Of a stretch of 64,000 nucleotides of DNA, positions 23,242 through 31,914 are shown one piece after another (the first letter of the stretch is position 1; every line of letters starts with the position of its first letter). This DNA comes from Streptomyces sp. S.PB5 (lineage in GTDB: Bacteria; Actinomycetota; Actinomycetes; Streptomycetales; Streptomycetaceae). Both the position numbers and the translations under genes were made by a program. Location: NCBI RefSeq assembly GCF_030403745.1, contig NZ_JAQMWP010000010.1, positions 310,001-374,000 of the forward strand. Direction: 5' to 3'. The notes below the pieces were generated by a model that was not told the origin of the DNA, did not search any database, and saw nothing but the letters and a program-made list of their open reading frames with translations.

Positions 23242-25215
23242 TCAGCGCAGGCCCAGCCGCTCCCGGTACCGCGGCAGCGGCCCGGCGTTCGCCAGTACGG
23301 CGGCGCAGTCGGCGTCGGCGGCGCAGGCCCGGCCCGGATCGCGTGCGGGCAGCAGGGTGTTGCCGGTGAACACGAGATCGTGCGGGTCCCCGCAGCCCTC
23401 CTCGGGGTTCGTGGCGTCGGCCGGGGGCCAGGCGCCGGGGAAGTCCCGCCGCTCCACCCAGAACGGCACCGCGTCGTCCCAGAAGTTGCCGCGGTAGCGC
23501 ACGTTCCGGACGGGCCGGTCGCCCCACTCCTCGCTGCACCCGCCGATCGAGGCGACATAGTCGTAGACCGCGTTGCCCTCCACCGTCGTCCAGTTGGTGC
23601 TGTCATCGGTGTAGATCCCGACGTTCCAGTCGCCGTACTTGCTGCCGGTGACCGCGTTGCCGCTGATGACCGCCCCGTCGGCGAAGGAGCGGCCCTGTTC
23701 GCCCCGCAGATAGATGCCGCCGCCGTCGGGCAGGAGCCGGTTCGTCGCGAAGACGCGGTTGCCGAGGATGCGGTTGGCGTGCATGACGCCGCGCAGATCG
23801 TCGGCGGGACCCGACAGGATGCCGGTGTAGGGCACATGGTCGATCTGGTTGTGCGCGAGGGTGGTGTCGCGGGTCGCGGAGTCCCAGACGGCGGAGGAGG
23901 CGTGGTACTCGGCGCCGGTGCGGTGGATCCGGTTGTTGGTGACCCGGTTGCCGCGGTTGGTGCCCTTGACGTCGGGCGCCACGATCCCCATCAGGATCCC
24001 GCCGTCGGAGACATCGGTGATGAGATTGCCGTCGACCACGTTGTACGAGCTGTTTCCCGACAACTCCAGGGCCTGCGCGCCGAGATGGGTGAACCGGTTG
24101 CCCTCCAGGCTGATCCGCTCGGCGGTACGGAAGGCGACCGTACCGGGGACCGTCAGCAGCCTCGCGTCCTCGTCCCCGCTTTTGCCGGAGCCGTTGCCGG
24201 CGCTCTTCCCGGGGCGCAGGTACATGCTCCACGCGGACGGGAACCCGGCCGGCTCGCTGGGCGCCAGCCAGGTCGCGTACGCAAAGGTCAGGCCACGGAA
24301 GGTGACGTCGTGCAGGGGGCGGCCAGGCCGGCCGGTGCCGGTGACCAGGTTCTCCAGGACCGGGGCGGTCACCTCGGCTCGCCTCATGTCCTGGCCGGGG
24401 CGCGGGAAGTAGAGCAACTCGTGATGGCCGGGCCGGGTGCGGTCGAGGTACCAGCCGCCGGGCTCGGGCGTGAAGCTCGGGGAGTTCTCGACGACCGTCG
24501 GTGACTTCAGCAGCTCGGGGCCTCCGTAGAGGGCCTGGGCGAGGTCCCAGCAGGGCTGGTCCATCGTGATGGTGCGGCCCGAGATGCCGGCGACCCCGCA
24601 GCGGCCCTCGACATAGCCGCCGCGGTAGACGAACTCGATGTCGGCGGGGTTCTTCCAGCTCCGCGGAACGGCACTGGTGGTGACGTATCCGGTCCTCGTC
24701 ACCTTCAGGGTGCCGTCGAGGCCCTTGCCCTCGCGGGCGAGCCGTGTGGCGCGGCGCCCGTCGACGTAGAGCTGCCGGGTCTCCAGACCGCTCACGTCCG
24801 TGCGCCAGAACCCGCGCAGCCGTGGGTCCGGCCGCCAGCCGGAGATCCGCCGGCCGCCGCTGAAGGTCACCTGCTCCTGGCGCGGCGTGCCGTAGCCGTA
24901 CGCCTGCCAGGTCACCCCGGAGTCGCCCGCGGCCTCCGACAGCCGAAGCGGCTTCCTGAGCGTGTACGTCCCACCGCGGAGGTTCACCACCGGGCCGGAC
25001 CTCATCTCCGCGGCCCGGGCGGCCTGTTGTGCGCGTGCCGGGGTGGCGAAGGGGCGGTCGAAGGTGCCCGGCCAGGAGTCCTTGCCCCATGGAGCCACGT
25101 ACAACTGGGTCGTGGTCGCCGGTTGTCCGGCCGACGCCGTGAACGGCAGGGCCGTCATCGCCAGTGCCATCGCGGTCAGTGCGCCCGCTGTCGTCCGATT
25201 GCGCAAGAACACCAT
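23242..25215 (-). CDS. Secreted right-handed parallel beta-helix protein
   Basis: 657-residue exported protein. ATG 25215 follows GGGGGAG. The signal peptide spans about 1-29 (FLRNRTTAGALTAMALAMTALPFTASA). Next comes LYVAPWGKDSWPGTFDRPFATPARAQQAAR, the start typical of poly-beta-helix glycan-active proteins, and repeated short strands such as RISLEGNRFTHLG, NVVDGNLITDVSDGGI, NRVTNNRIHRTG and HANRILGNRVF. It is probably a polysaccharide lyase or glycoside hydrolase acting on plant or algal polymers, but no catalytic residues can be assigned with confidence. First of a block of secreted enzymes beside tRNA-Pro. Confidence 0.85.
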   Translation of the reverse strand: MVFLRNRTTAGALTAMALAMTALPFTASAGQPATTTQLYVAPWGKDSWPGTFDRPFATPARAQQAARAAEMRSGPVVNLRGGTYTLRKPLRLSEAAGDSGVTWQAYGYGTPRQEQVTFSGGRRISGWRPDPRLRGFWRTDVSGLETRQLYVDGRRATRLAREGKGLDGTLKVTRTGYVTTSAVPRSWKNPADIEFVYRGGYVEGRCGVAGISGRTITMDQPCWDLAQALYGGPELLKSPTVVENSPSFTPEPGGWYLDRTRPGHHELLYFPRPGQDMRRAEVTAPVLENLVTGTGRPGRPLHDVTFRGLTFAYATWLAPSEPAGFPSAWSMYLRPGKSAGNGSGKSGDEDARLLTVPGTVAFRTAERISLEGNRFTHLGAQALELSGNSSYNVVDGNLITDVSDGGILMGIVAPDVKGTNRGNRVTNNRIHRTGAEYHASSAVWDSATRDTTLAHNQIDHVPYTGILSGPADDLRGVMHANRILGNRVFATNRLLPDGGGIYLRGEQGRSFADGAVISGNAVTGSKYGDWNVGIYTDDSTNWTTVEGNAVYDYVASIGGCSEEWGDRPVRNVRYRGNFWDDAVPFWVERRDFPGAWPPADATNPEEGCGDPHDLVFTGNTLLPARDPGRACAADADCAAVLANAGPLPRYRERLGLR

Positions 25216-25350
25216 GTCTCCCCCAGGGTGGGTCTTGCTCTCCACCCTGGAGGAGGCGGGGGACGGCGGACATCGGGCGATCGTCGATGGAACCGCCATC
25301 CTCGGATGGTGCGAGCGGCTACCAAAGTCGGCGAGCCGCGGCCGCGCCTG

Positions 25351-26118
25351 TCATGCGTAGGGGTCGAAGGGGATCGCCGACGGCTTCGAGGCGGCCAGGT
25401 GATAAGGGAAGTCGCCGTCGTCGATCTTGAGCGTGGCCGAACCGAAGTCGGCGCTCACGAGCTTGTCGCGATAGCCGGCCGGATAGCCGTTCCAGCCGAC
25501 CAGGCGCGGGTAGAACCAACCGCCCGTGGCGTTCTCGGCCGGTTCGTCGTTGCCGGTGGCGAAGCGGAAGCAGTGGGTCGAGACACCGTCCTTGTGGTAG
25601 ACGATCTTCGGGTGGGTGCCGTCGAAGCGGACCGCCGAGCGGGCGGCCACCTGGTAGCCGCTGTGCTGGGACACCGACACGTACTGGACGGCGTCGTTGT
25701 TGATCCACACCACCACGTGCTCCCAGTCGTGCCGGTGCCCGATCGCCGCCGGGCCGAGCGTCGCCTGGTCCTTCTCGAAGTAGCTGGCGTACATCACGGC
25801 ACACCAGCCGTTGTTGCACTTCGCGCGCGAGTAGGTGTTGGCGTTGGCCAGCTGGGCGTAGTCGTGGCACTTGCCGTTGACGTCGCCACCGAGCTTGAGG
25901 CCCGGGTTGAGGGTGCCGTCGGCGCCGATCGCCGCGGTGGCGTAACAGCCGTCGCCGTCGTAGTCGTACGCGGGGGAGTAGGTCTGCTCCAGGCCGTCGG
26001 CGTTCTGGGGCAGCAGGGTCAGGACGTTCGCGTGGGCGGTCGTCGGCACCGCCACGAGAAGGGTCAGGGCGCCGATCGCGCCGAGGAGCGCCTGGGCGAG
26101 GGGTCTGAACTCGGTCAT
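25351..26118 (-). CDS. NPP1/NEP1-like (NLP) necrosis-inducing protein
   Basis: 255-residue secreted protein with a signal peptide cleaved near residue 30 (VPTTAHA-NV). The defining NLP heptapeptide is intact as G127-H-R-H-D-W-E133, and Cys residues at 58, 84, 101 and 106 allow disulfides. NLPs from oomycetes, fungi and bacteria bind membrane sphingolipids (GIPCs) of dicot plants and cause leakage and necrosis. The gene follows the chitinase gene by only 12 bp on the same strand, so the two should be co-expressed. Activity is inferred from the motif; some microbial NLPs are not cytolytic. Confidence 0.9.
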   Translation of the reverse strand: MTEFRPLAQALLGAIGALTLLVAVPTTAHANVLTLLPQNADGLEQTYSPAYDYDGDGCYATAAIGADGTLNPGLKLGGDVNGKCHDYAQLANANTYSRAKCNNGWCAVMYASYFEKDQATLGPAAIGHRHDWEHVVVWINNDAVQYVSVSQHSGYQVAARSAVRFDGTHPKIVYHKDGVSTHCFRFATGNDEPAENATGGWFYPRLVGWNGYPAGYRDKLVSADFGSATLKIDDGDFPYHLAASKPSAIPFDPYA

Positions 26119-26130
26119 CGGTCCGCCTTG

Positions 26131-27267
26131 TCAGCAGTAGAGGTTGCCACCCGGCGCGACGCCGAGGATCGAGGTGAACCGGTTGTAGGCGTCGACGCGG
26201 CTCTGCACCTGCGCCGGGTTCCTGCCGTCGCACTCCAGAGAGCCGTTGATACTGCGGATCGTCTGGCCGAAGCCGGCCTGGTTCACCATGGCGTTGTGCG
26301 GGGTCATGGTGCCGGGGCCGGTCTGGGTGTTCCAGTACCAAAGGCCCGTCATCCAGGCCACGGACGCGTCGTTCTGCACCAGCCAGGGGTTGCCCAGCAG
26401 ATCGAGGCCGAGCGCGTCGCCCGCCGCCTTGTAGTTGAAGTTCCAGCTGAGCTGGATCGGCCCGCGGCCGTAGTAGGCGGCCTGGCCCGCCGGGCAGCCG
26501 TACGGCCGGCTCCAGTCGCAGTACGTGGGGTAGTTGGCCTGGTTCTGCTCGACGATGTGGACCAGCCCGCCGGTCTCGTGGTTGACGTTGGCCAGGAAGG
26601 CGGCCGCCTCCTGCTTCTTCACGGTGTCGCTGCCGGTGGTGGCGAAGCCGGGGTAGGACCTGAGGGCCGCGGTGAGGCCGGCGTAGGTGTAGAACGAGTT
26701 CCGGTTCGGGAACATCTGGTTGAACTGGGCCTCGGAGACCACGAACCCGGACGGGCTGGTGCCGCCGCCGCTCGCGGGCGCGTTCCACTTCTGGTTCGCC
26801 CCGCCGGAACAGGTCCAGATCTGCAGACGGGTGCCGTTGGCGCTGTTGTTGTCCCGCACGTCGAGGCACTTGTTCGCGGCCGGGTTGACGATGTCGCGGG
26901 CCGCGGTGACCACCCACTGCTGGTTGGCGCTGCCCGAGCAGTCCCAGAGCTGGACCGCCGCGCCGTCGGCGGTGGAGCGGTCGACGACGTCCAGACACCT
27001 GCCGAGTGCGCGCAGGGTGCCGTCGCCGGAGTTGGACCAGATCTGGGCGCCGGTGCCGTTGCAGTCGTAGAGCTGTACGGCGGTGCCGTTGGCGCTGTTC
27101 GCGCCCGCGACGTCGACGCACTTGCCCGCGAGCCCGGATATCGAGCCGTCGGCGGCGTGGGCGGGGGCCGCGGTGAAGAGGGCGGCGAGGACGGCGAAGA
27201 GAGCGGCGAGGACCGTGAGGCGCCTGCGGGACCGTCTGCGGCCCGGTGCGCGGTCGGAGAAGGACAT
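26131..27267 (-). CDS. Secreted chitinase GH19 with ricin-B (CBM13) domain
   Basis: 378-residue enzyme. Signal peptide about 1-39 (basic RRRSRRR start, cleavage after AHA). A ricin-type beta-trefoil at about 40-162 shows three repeats ending in QIW, QQW and QKW. A Ser/Gly linker leads to the GH19 catalytic domain (about 173-378) with NVNHETGG, where E231 is the expected acid, E240 the second Glu, and YYGRGPIQLSWNFNY the substrate-binding signature. It degrades chitin in fungal walls. It is the first gene of an operon with the NLP gene, and a DasR-like site lies about 70 bp upstream. Confidence 0.93.
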   Translation of the reverse strand: MSFSDRAPGRRRSRRRLTVLAALFAVLAALFTAAPAHAADGSISGLAGKCVDVAGANSANGTAVQLYDCNGTGAQIWSNSGDGTLRALGRCLDVVDRSTADGAAVQLWDCSGSANQQWVVTAARDIVNPAANKCLDVRDNNSANGTRLQIWTCSGGANQKWNAPASGGGTSPSGFVVSEAQFNQMFPNRNSFYTYAGLTAALRSYPGFATTGSDTVKKQEAAAFLANVNHETGGLVHIVEQNQANYPTYCDWSRPYGCPAGQAAYYGRGPIQLSWNFNYKAAGDALGLDLLGNPWLVQNDASVAWMTGLWYWNTQTGPGTMTPHNAMVNQAGFGQTIRSINGSLECDGRNPAQVQSRVDAYNRFTSILGVAPGGNLYC

Positions 27268-27337
27268 GGCTGAGGACGCTCCTGGGGTGGGTCGGGGGGT
27301 GAGTGCGTCACACGTGGCGTTGCTGACCCGTGAAGTT

Positions 27338-27353
27338 AAAGGTATGGACCATG
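27338..27353. promoter_or_regulatory. DasR-like (dre) site
   Basis: AAAGGTATGGACCATG: the central GGTATGGACC matches 8 of 10 bases of the dre core GGTCTAGACC, and overall 10 of 16 bases agree. DasR is the Streptomyces N-acetylglucosamine-responsive regulator of chitinases, so the position is apt, but the match is partial. Confidence 0.45.
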
Positions 27354-27364
27354 CCCGTCAAGTG

Positions 27365-27386
27365 TTGAAGTAAGTATTGAAGTAAG
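27365..27386. repeat. Two 10-bp direct repeats upstream of chitinase
   Basis: TTGAAGTAAG at 27365-27374 and again at 27377-27386 (12-bp period), between the chitinase gene and the divergent esterase gene. Paired direct repeats are usual in actinomycete chitinase promoters, although this sequence is not the known one. Confidence 0.5.
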
Positions 27387-27472
27387 CGAGTTGGGGCTTC
27401 GGCCCGGCTTGCGCACCGGGCGTTCGTCCCGTGTTGGCGCTCCCGCCACCCGGTGTCCCTACCGTGCGCGCC

Positions 27473-28654
27473 ATGAGAAGACTTTCGATCATGGCCACCG
27501 CCGCGGCGCTGACCCTGTGCCTCGCCTCGCCCGCGGTGGCCGACCGGGAGCACACCGACTTCGGCCGGGCCACGCTGACCGGCTTCGCCTCCCTGCCCGC
27601 CCAGACCTTCGTGCCCGGCAGCGAACCGTCCGGATCCGCCATCGGCGCGGGCCCCTTCAACGGCATCGCACCGCCCTTCGCCGGCCAGCCCGTGCAGGGC
27701 TTCAGCGGGGTCGTGAACCGCCACGACGGCACCTTCGACGCGCTGTCCGACAACGGCTACGGCAACAAGGCCAACAGCGCCGACTTCCGCTTGCGCGTCC
27801 ACCGCATCAAGCCGGACACGCGTACCGGGAAGGTGAAGGTGGTCGGCGGATTCAACCTCAGCGACCCCGACCACCATGTGCCGTTCGCGCTGACGCGGGC
27901 CGACCGGGTGCTCACCGGCGCCGACTTCGACGTCGAGTCGATCGTGCGACTGGCCGACGGGACGTACATGCTGGGCGACGAGTTCGGCCCGTATCTGCTG
28001 CACTTCTCCGCCCGGGGCCGGTTGCTCGAGGCCCCGATCGCGCTCGACGGCGTGCGGGCCCCCGAGTACTCCTCCCAGCCCACCATCGCGAGCAGCAAGG
28101 GCTTCGAGGGCCTGGTCCGCGGTGTCGACGGCCGTCACCTCTACCCGCTCCTGGAGGGCACGGTGACCGGAGACACCCCCGGCGACCTGCGCTTCAGCGA
28201 GTTCGACCTGTGCAAGGGCGCGTACACCGGCAAGCGCTTCGTCTACCGCCTGGAGTCCACCTCCCATGCCATCGGTGACGCCATAGCCGTCGACAAGCAC
28301 CGCTTCCTGGTCGTGGAGCGCGACGGCGGCCAGGGCGACACCGCCAAGTTCAAGCGGATCTACCTCGTCGACACCCGCGACCGCAACGGCGACGGACTGG
28401 TAGACAAGACCCTGGTCGCCGACCTGTTGGACCTCGCGAACCCCAAGGGCCTGGGCGGTTTCGACACGACGTTCCGCTTCCCGTTCCAGACCATCGAGGA
28501 CCTCTCCCTCCTCGACGACCGCACGGTGGCCGTGCTGAACGACAACAACTTCCCGTTCTCCTCGGGCCGTACGGCCGGGCAGGCGGACAACAACGAGTTC
28601 ATCACCATCCGCCTCGGCGCGCCGCTGCACGCCGACAAGCGGGCCTTGCGCTGA
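27473..28654 (+). CDS. Secreted esterase-like protein of the phytase family
   Basis: 393 residues from ATG 27473; the open frame before it has no ribosome site. Signal peptide about 1-23 (LCLASPAVA). The family (Phytase-like, esterase-like activity) is marked by GFSGVVNRHDGTFDALSDNGYG, LADGTYMLGDEFGPYLLHFSARG, SKGFEGLVRGVDG and FQTIEDLSLLDDRTVAVLNDNNFPFS, which make up a beta-propeller with conserved acidic residues. It probably hydrolyses phosphate or carboxylic esters outside the cell. It is divergent from the chitinase-NLP operon. Confidence 0.85.
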   Translation: MRRLSIMATAAALTLCLASPAVADREHTDFGRATLTGFASLPAQTFVPGSEPSGSAIGAGPFNGIAPPFAGQPVQGFSGVVNRHDGTFDALSDNGYGNKANSADFRLRVHRIKPDTRTGKVKVVGGFNLSDPDHHVPFALTRADRVLTGADFDVESIVRLADGTYMLGDEFGPYLLHFSARGRLLEAPIALDGVRAPEYSSQPTIASSKGFEGLVRGVDGRHLYPLLEGTVTGDTPGDLRFSEFDLCKGAYTGKRFVYRLESTSHAIGDAIAVDKHRFLVVERDGGQGDTAKFKRIYLVDTRDRNGDGLVDKTLVADLLDLANPKGLGGFDTTFRFPFQTIEDLSLLDDRTVAVLNDNNFPFSSGRTAGQADNNEFITIRLGAPLHADKRALR

Positions 28655-28667
28655 ACAGGCCCGACAC

Positions 28668-30569
28668 TCAGGTGAGTTCGCGGCAGTAGAGCGCGTCCGG
28701 CGTGCGGGACGAGCCCACCCGGCCCGTGTACGCGATCCCGGCCGCGTACTCGTCGACCGCGCACTGCCCCTTGTAACGGCCGTACGCGAAGTCGCCGCCC
28801 TTGGGGCTCGTGCCCCTGTTGTCGCCCCGGTCGAACCAGACGGTACGGCCGCTCGTGCCGAGCCTCCCGGCCGGGGCGGCCGCGCACAGGGCGGCGGAGA
28901 CGGCGGCACCGCGCACGCTGTACCCGGTCAGGAACTGCCCGTCGGCGCACTGGAGTTTGGTGTACCCGGACGCCCAGTCCCGCCCCGGCACGACATGCCG
29001 CTCGTCGACGACCACCTCGTGTCCGCCGGCCGGATCCCACAGGGCGCCGGCGGACACCTCCGAGCAAAGGCCCCGGTTTCCGGTGTGGCTCAGACCGAGC
29101 AGGCGCTGCCCGTCGGGGCAGACGGCTTTACGGGCGCCGGAGTTCCAGTCGGGCAGCGCCCGCATCCGCCGTGACGCGACGAAGTCGCCGTGGTCCGGGC
29201 TGAGCATGGCCCAGTCCGGCACGGGGTTGATGTGGCCCGTGCGGCCGGGGGAGCCGATCAGTCGGGTCCAGGCCGCGGCCCGCCAGTCGTCCCCGTCGTA
29301 CACGCCCATGCGGTGTCCTTCGGCGTCCCAGTGCAGCAGCGCCCAGCCGTTGCCCTTGCGGTCCTCGTGCCAGCCGACGAGCGGCCAGTACGCGAAGTCG
29401 GCGTCGGTGCGGATGAGTTGGTCGACGAAGTTCTCGAACCAGGCCCGCGGCTTCGTCCCGGTCTCGTCGCGTCCGCCGACGCCGAACTCGCTGATCCAGA
29501 CGGGGGCGGTGAAGTGCCGGTCCTGCTCGGCCGTCACGAAGAAGGCCTGGCGGTCGAGGGTGTCGATCAGTTCGGCGGGGGTGAGGTCGCGATAGCGGGG
29601 GTCGCTGGTCTCACCCGTTCCGGTGGCGCCGCTGTGGTTCGGGCCGGTGTAGTCGTAGAAGTGGGCGGAGTACACGAGCTTGCCGGAGTCGACGAGGGTG
29701 TGCGACAGCCGGCGCGCCGGCTCCAGGGTGGGGCGTTCATGGGCGAACCCGTCGACGGGGATGCCGGTCCAGTTGATGCCCTCGACGATGATCAGGAGGT
29801 CCGGGCTGGCCTCCGTGAGGATGCGGTCGCCGACGCGCTGCGAGGCGGCGAACCAGTCGTGGTCGTCGCCGAGGCCCCAGTTGGGGTCGTCCCAGACATC
29901 GCGGCGGACCTCGTTGTAGAGATCGGCGCCTACGACCCGCTTGTTGCCCTGGTAGCGGCGGGCCATGAACAGCCAGTCGCTTTCCCAGGCCGCAGTCGAC
30001 TGACCGGTGTTCCAGCGTTCGTTGCCGTCGACACCGCAGCACCAACGGGTCGTGTTGGTGTGGTTGTTGAGGATCACCGCGAGGCCGGAGGCGGTGAGCT
30101 CGGCCACCACGGCGTCGTACACCTGGAGCGGTGTCCTGCCGCGCAGGGCGGGGTTGGCGGCGACGGAGTCGTCCGCGACCGGGCGGGTGTCGTGGATCAT
30201 CTCGTTGGAAAAGGGCAGCCGGACGCTGTTGATCCCGATCTCCTGGAAACCGGCGATGATCTCGGCCACAGGGGCACGGTCCAGGCCGAGCGGCATCCGC
30301 CCCGAGTTCTCCCCGGCGTGGTGGTTCGCGTCGTCCTCCGTGCTGCCCGAACCGTTCCAAGTGCCGCTGGCGCCATGCCAGTTGCCCGAGCGCAGCTTGA
30401 AGCGGTCGCCGTCGGCGTCCACGATCCAGCGACCCTGCGTACTGAGCGGAGCCGTCCAACTCGGTGTGTCCGCGGCGGCCTTGGAGGCGGTCGTCAACGG
30501 TGTCAGCGGGGTCATCAGGAGTACGGCGGCCAGTACGGCCCTGACGAGGAATCCGAGCATGGCCACCAT
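28668..30569 (-). CDS. Secreted GH5-like glycoside hydrolase (cellulase family)
   Basis: 633 residues. Signal peptide about 1-33. The GH5 (beta/alpha)8 barrel covers about 45-440: INSVRLPF, ILNNHT, acid/base E220 in ADLYNEVR, SAHFYDY and nucleophile E361 in VWISEFGVGG. The C-terminal ~165 residues form a Cys-containing module with repeated 'CPDGQRLLGLS/CADGQFLTGYS/YGRYKGQCAVDEYAAGIA' elements, perhaps a carbohydrate-binding unit. ATG 30569 was used; ATG 30560 is also possible. It converges with the phytase-like gene. Likely an endoglucanase or related beta-glycanase. Confidence 0.87.
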   Translation of the reverse strand: MVAMLGFLVRAVLAAVLLMTPLTPLTTASKAAADTPSWTAPLSTQGRWIVDADGDRFKLRSGNWHGASGTWNGSGSTEDDANHHAGENSGRMPLGLDRAPVAEIIAGFQEIGINSVRLPFSNEMIHDTRPVADDSVAANPALRGRTPLQVYDAVVAELTASGLAVILNNHTNTTRWCCGVDGNERWNTGQSTAAWESDWLFMARRYQGNKRVVGADLYNEVRRDVWDDPNWGLGDDHDWFAASQRVGDRILTEASPDLLIIVEGINWTGIPVDGFAHERPTLEPARRLSHTLVDSGKLVYSAHFYDYTGPNHSGATGTGETSDPRYRDLTPAELIDTLDRQAFFVTAEQDRHFTAPVWISEFGVGGRDETGTKPRAWFENFVDQLIRTDADFAYWPLVGWHEDRKGNGWALLHWDAEGHRMGVYDGDDWRAAAWTRLIGSPGRTGHINPVPDWAMLSPDHGDFVASRRMRALPDWNSGARKAVCPDGQRLLGLSHTGNRGLCSEVSAGALWDPAGGHEVVVDERHVVPGRDWASGYTKLQCADGQFLTGYSVRGAAVSAALCAAAPAGRLGTSGRTVWFDRGDNRGTSPKGGDFAYGRYKGQCAVDEYAAGIAYTGRVGSSRTPDALYCRELT

Positions 30570-30757
30570 CCCGAGGACCGCGTTGGCGTTGCCGCCTTGT
30601 TGTCATGGCAGCGTCATCATGGTGGGTGGCTCGGCATTGGTCCAGTCCTGGTCGCCGATGATTTTCGGCCGGTCTGCGAACGCGCGCCCATGCCGCGAAC
30701 GCGGTACGCGCAGGCATGATGGCGTCGACTGTGTGTTCCCTTTGATCGGAGACGCAT

Positions 30758-31621
30758 ATGGACATCGGAATCGGCCTGCCCAACACGGTGCCCGGCACCG
30801 ACCCCCAGTCCCTCCTCGACTGGGCCCGGCGGGCGGAAGCGGCCGGGTTCAGCACCCTCGGCACCATCGGGCGTCTGGTGTACGGCGGTTACGAGGAGCT
30901 GATCGCCCTCTCCGCCGCGGCCGCGGTGACCAGCCGGATACGGCTGACCACCAGCGTGCTGCTGGGGCCGCTGTACACGAACTCCGCGCTGCTCGCCAAG
31001 CAGGCCGCCTCGCTGGAGCGGATATCCGGCGGGCGGTTCGTCCTGGGGGTCGGCCTGGGCAGCCGCGACGACGACTACGCGGCCAGTGACGTGTCCACCA
31101 AGGGCAGGGGCCGCCGACTGGAGGAGCAGCTGGCCGAGTTGAAGCGCGTCTGGGCCGGGGAGGAGCGCGGGTTGGCCGGAGCCATCGGGCCCCGGACCGT
31201 CCGGGACGGCGGCCCCGAGCTCATCCTCGGCGGCTCCACGGAGGCGAGCTTTTGGCGCGTCGCCGAGTACGCCGACGGCTGGATCATGGGCGGCGGCTCG
31301 CCGGACATGTTCGCCGAGGCCGCCGCCGGTGTCGACGCGGCCTGGCAGAAGGCACACCGCGCGGGCACACCGCGCAAACTGTCGCTCGCCTACTTCGGGT
31401 TGGGCCCCGACGCCCGCGCCCAGGCGGACACCTACCTCCTGGACTACTACGACTTCCTCGGCGACTTCGCCCAGCAGATCGCGGGGAGCGCCGCGGTGAG
31501 CGCGGAGATGGTCAAGTCCTACGTCGACGCCTTCGCGGCCGGCGGCTGCGACGAACTCATCTTCGTCCCCACCGGATCCGGGCTCGACCAGATCGACCTG
31601 CTCGCCGAGGCGATCGCCTGA
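30758..31621 (+). CDS. LLM-class F420-dependent oxidoreductase
   Basis: 287-residue TIM-barrel luciferase-like protein. It begins MDIGIGLPNTVPGTD, as in F420-dependent members, and has SRIRLTTSVLLGPLYT, LERISGGRFVLGVGLGSRDDDY and a C-terminal GCDELIFVPTGSGLDQIDLL. It probably uses reduced deazaflavin F420 for a hydride transfer; substrate unknown. It stands alone on the plus strand with no obvious operon partner. Confidence 0.85.
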   Translation: MDIGIGLPNTVPGTDPQSLLDWARRAEAAGFSTLGTIGRLVYGGYEELIALSAAAAVTSRIRLTTSVLLGPLYTNSALLAKQAASLERISGGRFVLGVGLGSRDDDYAASDVSTKGRGRRLEEQLAELKRVWAGEERGLAGAIGPRTVRDGGPELILGGSTEASFWRVAEYADGWIMGGGSPDMFAEAAAGVDAAWQKAHRAGTPRKLSLAYFGLGPDARAQADTYLLDYYDFLGDFAQQIAGSAAVSAEMVKSYVDAFAAGGCDELIFVPTGSGLDQIDLLAEAIA

Positions 31622-31622
31622 A

Positions 31623-31910
31623 TCAGAGCAGGACGGTCATCCCGACCGAGACCTCGTCCCCGGTCGTGATGCTCTGCGGCCCCCGCACGGCCTTCTTGAG
31701 CGGCAGCAGATAGCCGCCGTCCTTAGGGAACAGCGAGGTCTCGAAGGCGACTTGACCGATCCGCGCCCGCACCGGGATCACCCCCCAGCCGTACGTGGCC
31801 AGCGCGGCCACCTCACGGATGTCGCCGGACTCCTCGTCGGGCACGGGCACGAAGTAGTACGGCGCCGGACCACGCCACTCGATGACACGACCGGTGAAGG
31901 AGAGCTCCAT
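31623..31910 (-). CDS. DUF1905 domain protein
   Basis: 95 residues from ATG 31910, starting 4 bp after the stop of the TPR gene. MELSFTGRVIEWRGPAPYYFVPVPDEESGDI is the DUF1905 start, and the product ends with a beta-rich SITTGDEVSVGMTVLL. This small beta-barrel family has no settled function. It is co-transcribed with the upstream TPR gene and its stop nearly abuts the oxidoreductase gene. Confidence 0.82.
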   Translation of the reverse strand: MELSFTGRVIEWRGPAPYYFVPVPDEESGDIREVAALATYGWGVIPVRARIGQVAFETSLFPKDGGYLLPLKKAVRGPQSITTGDEVSVGMTVLL

Positions 31911-31914
31911 GAGG

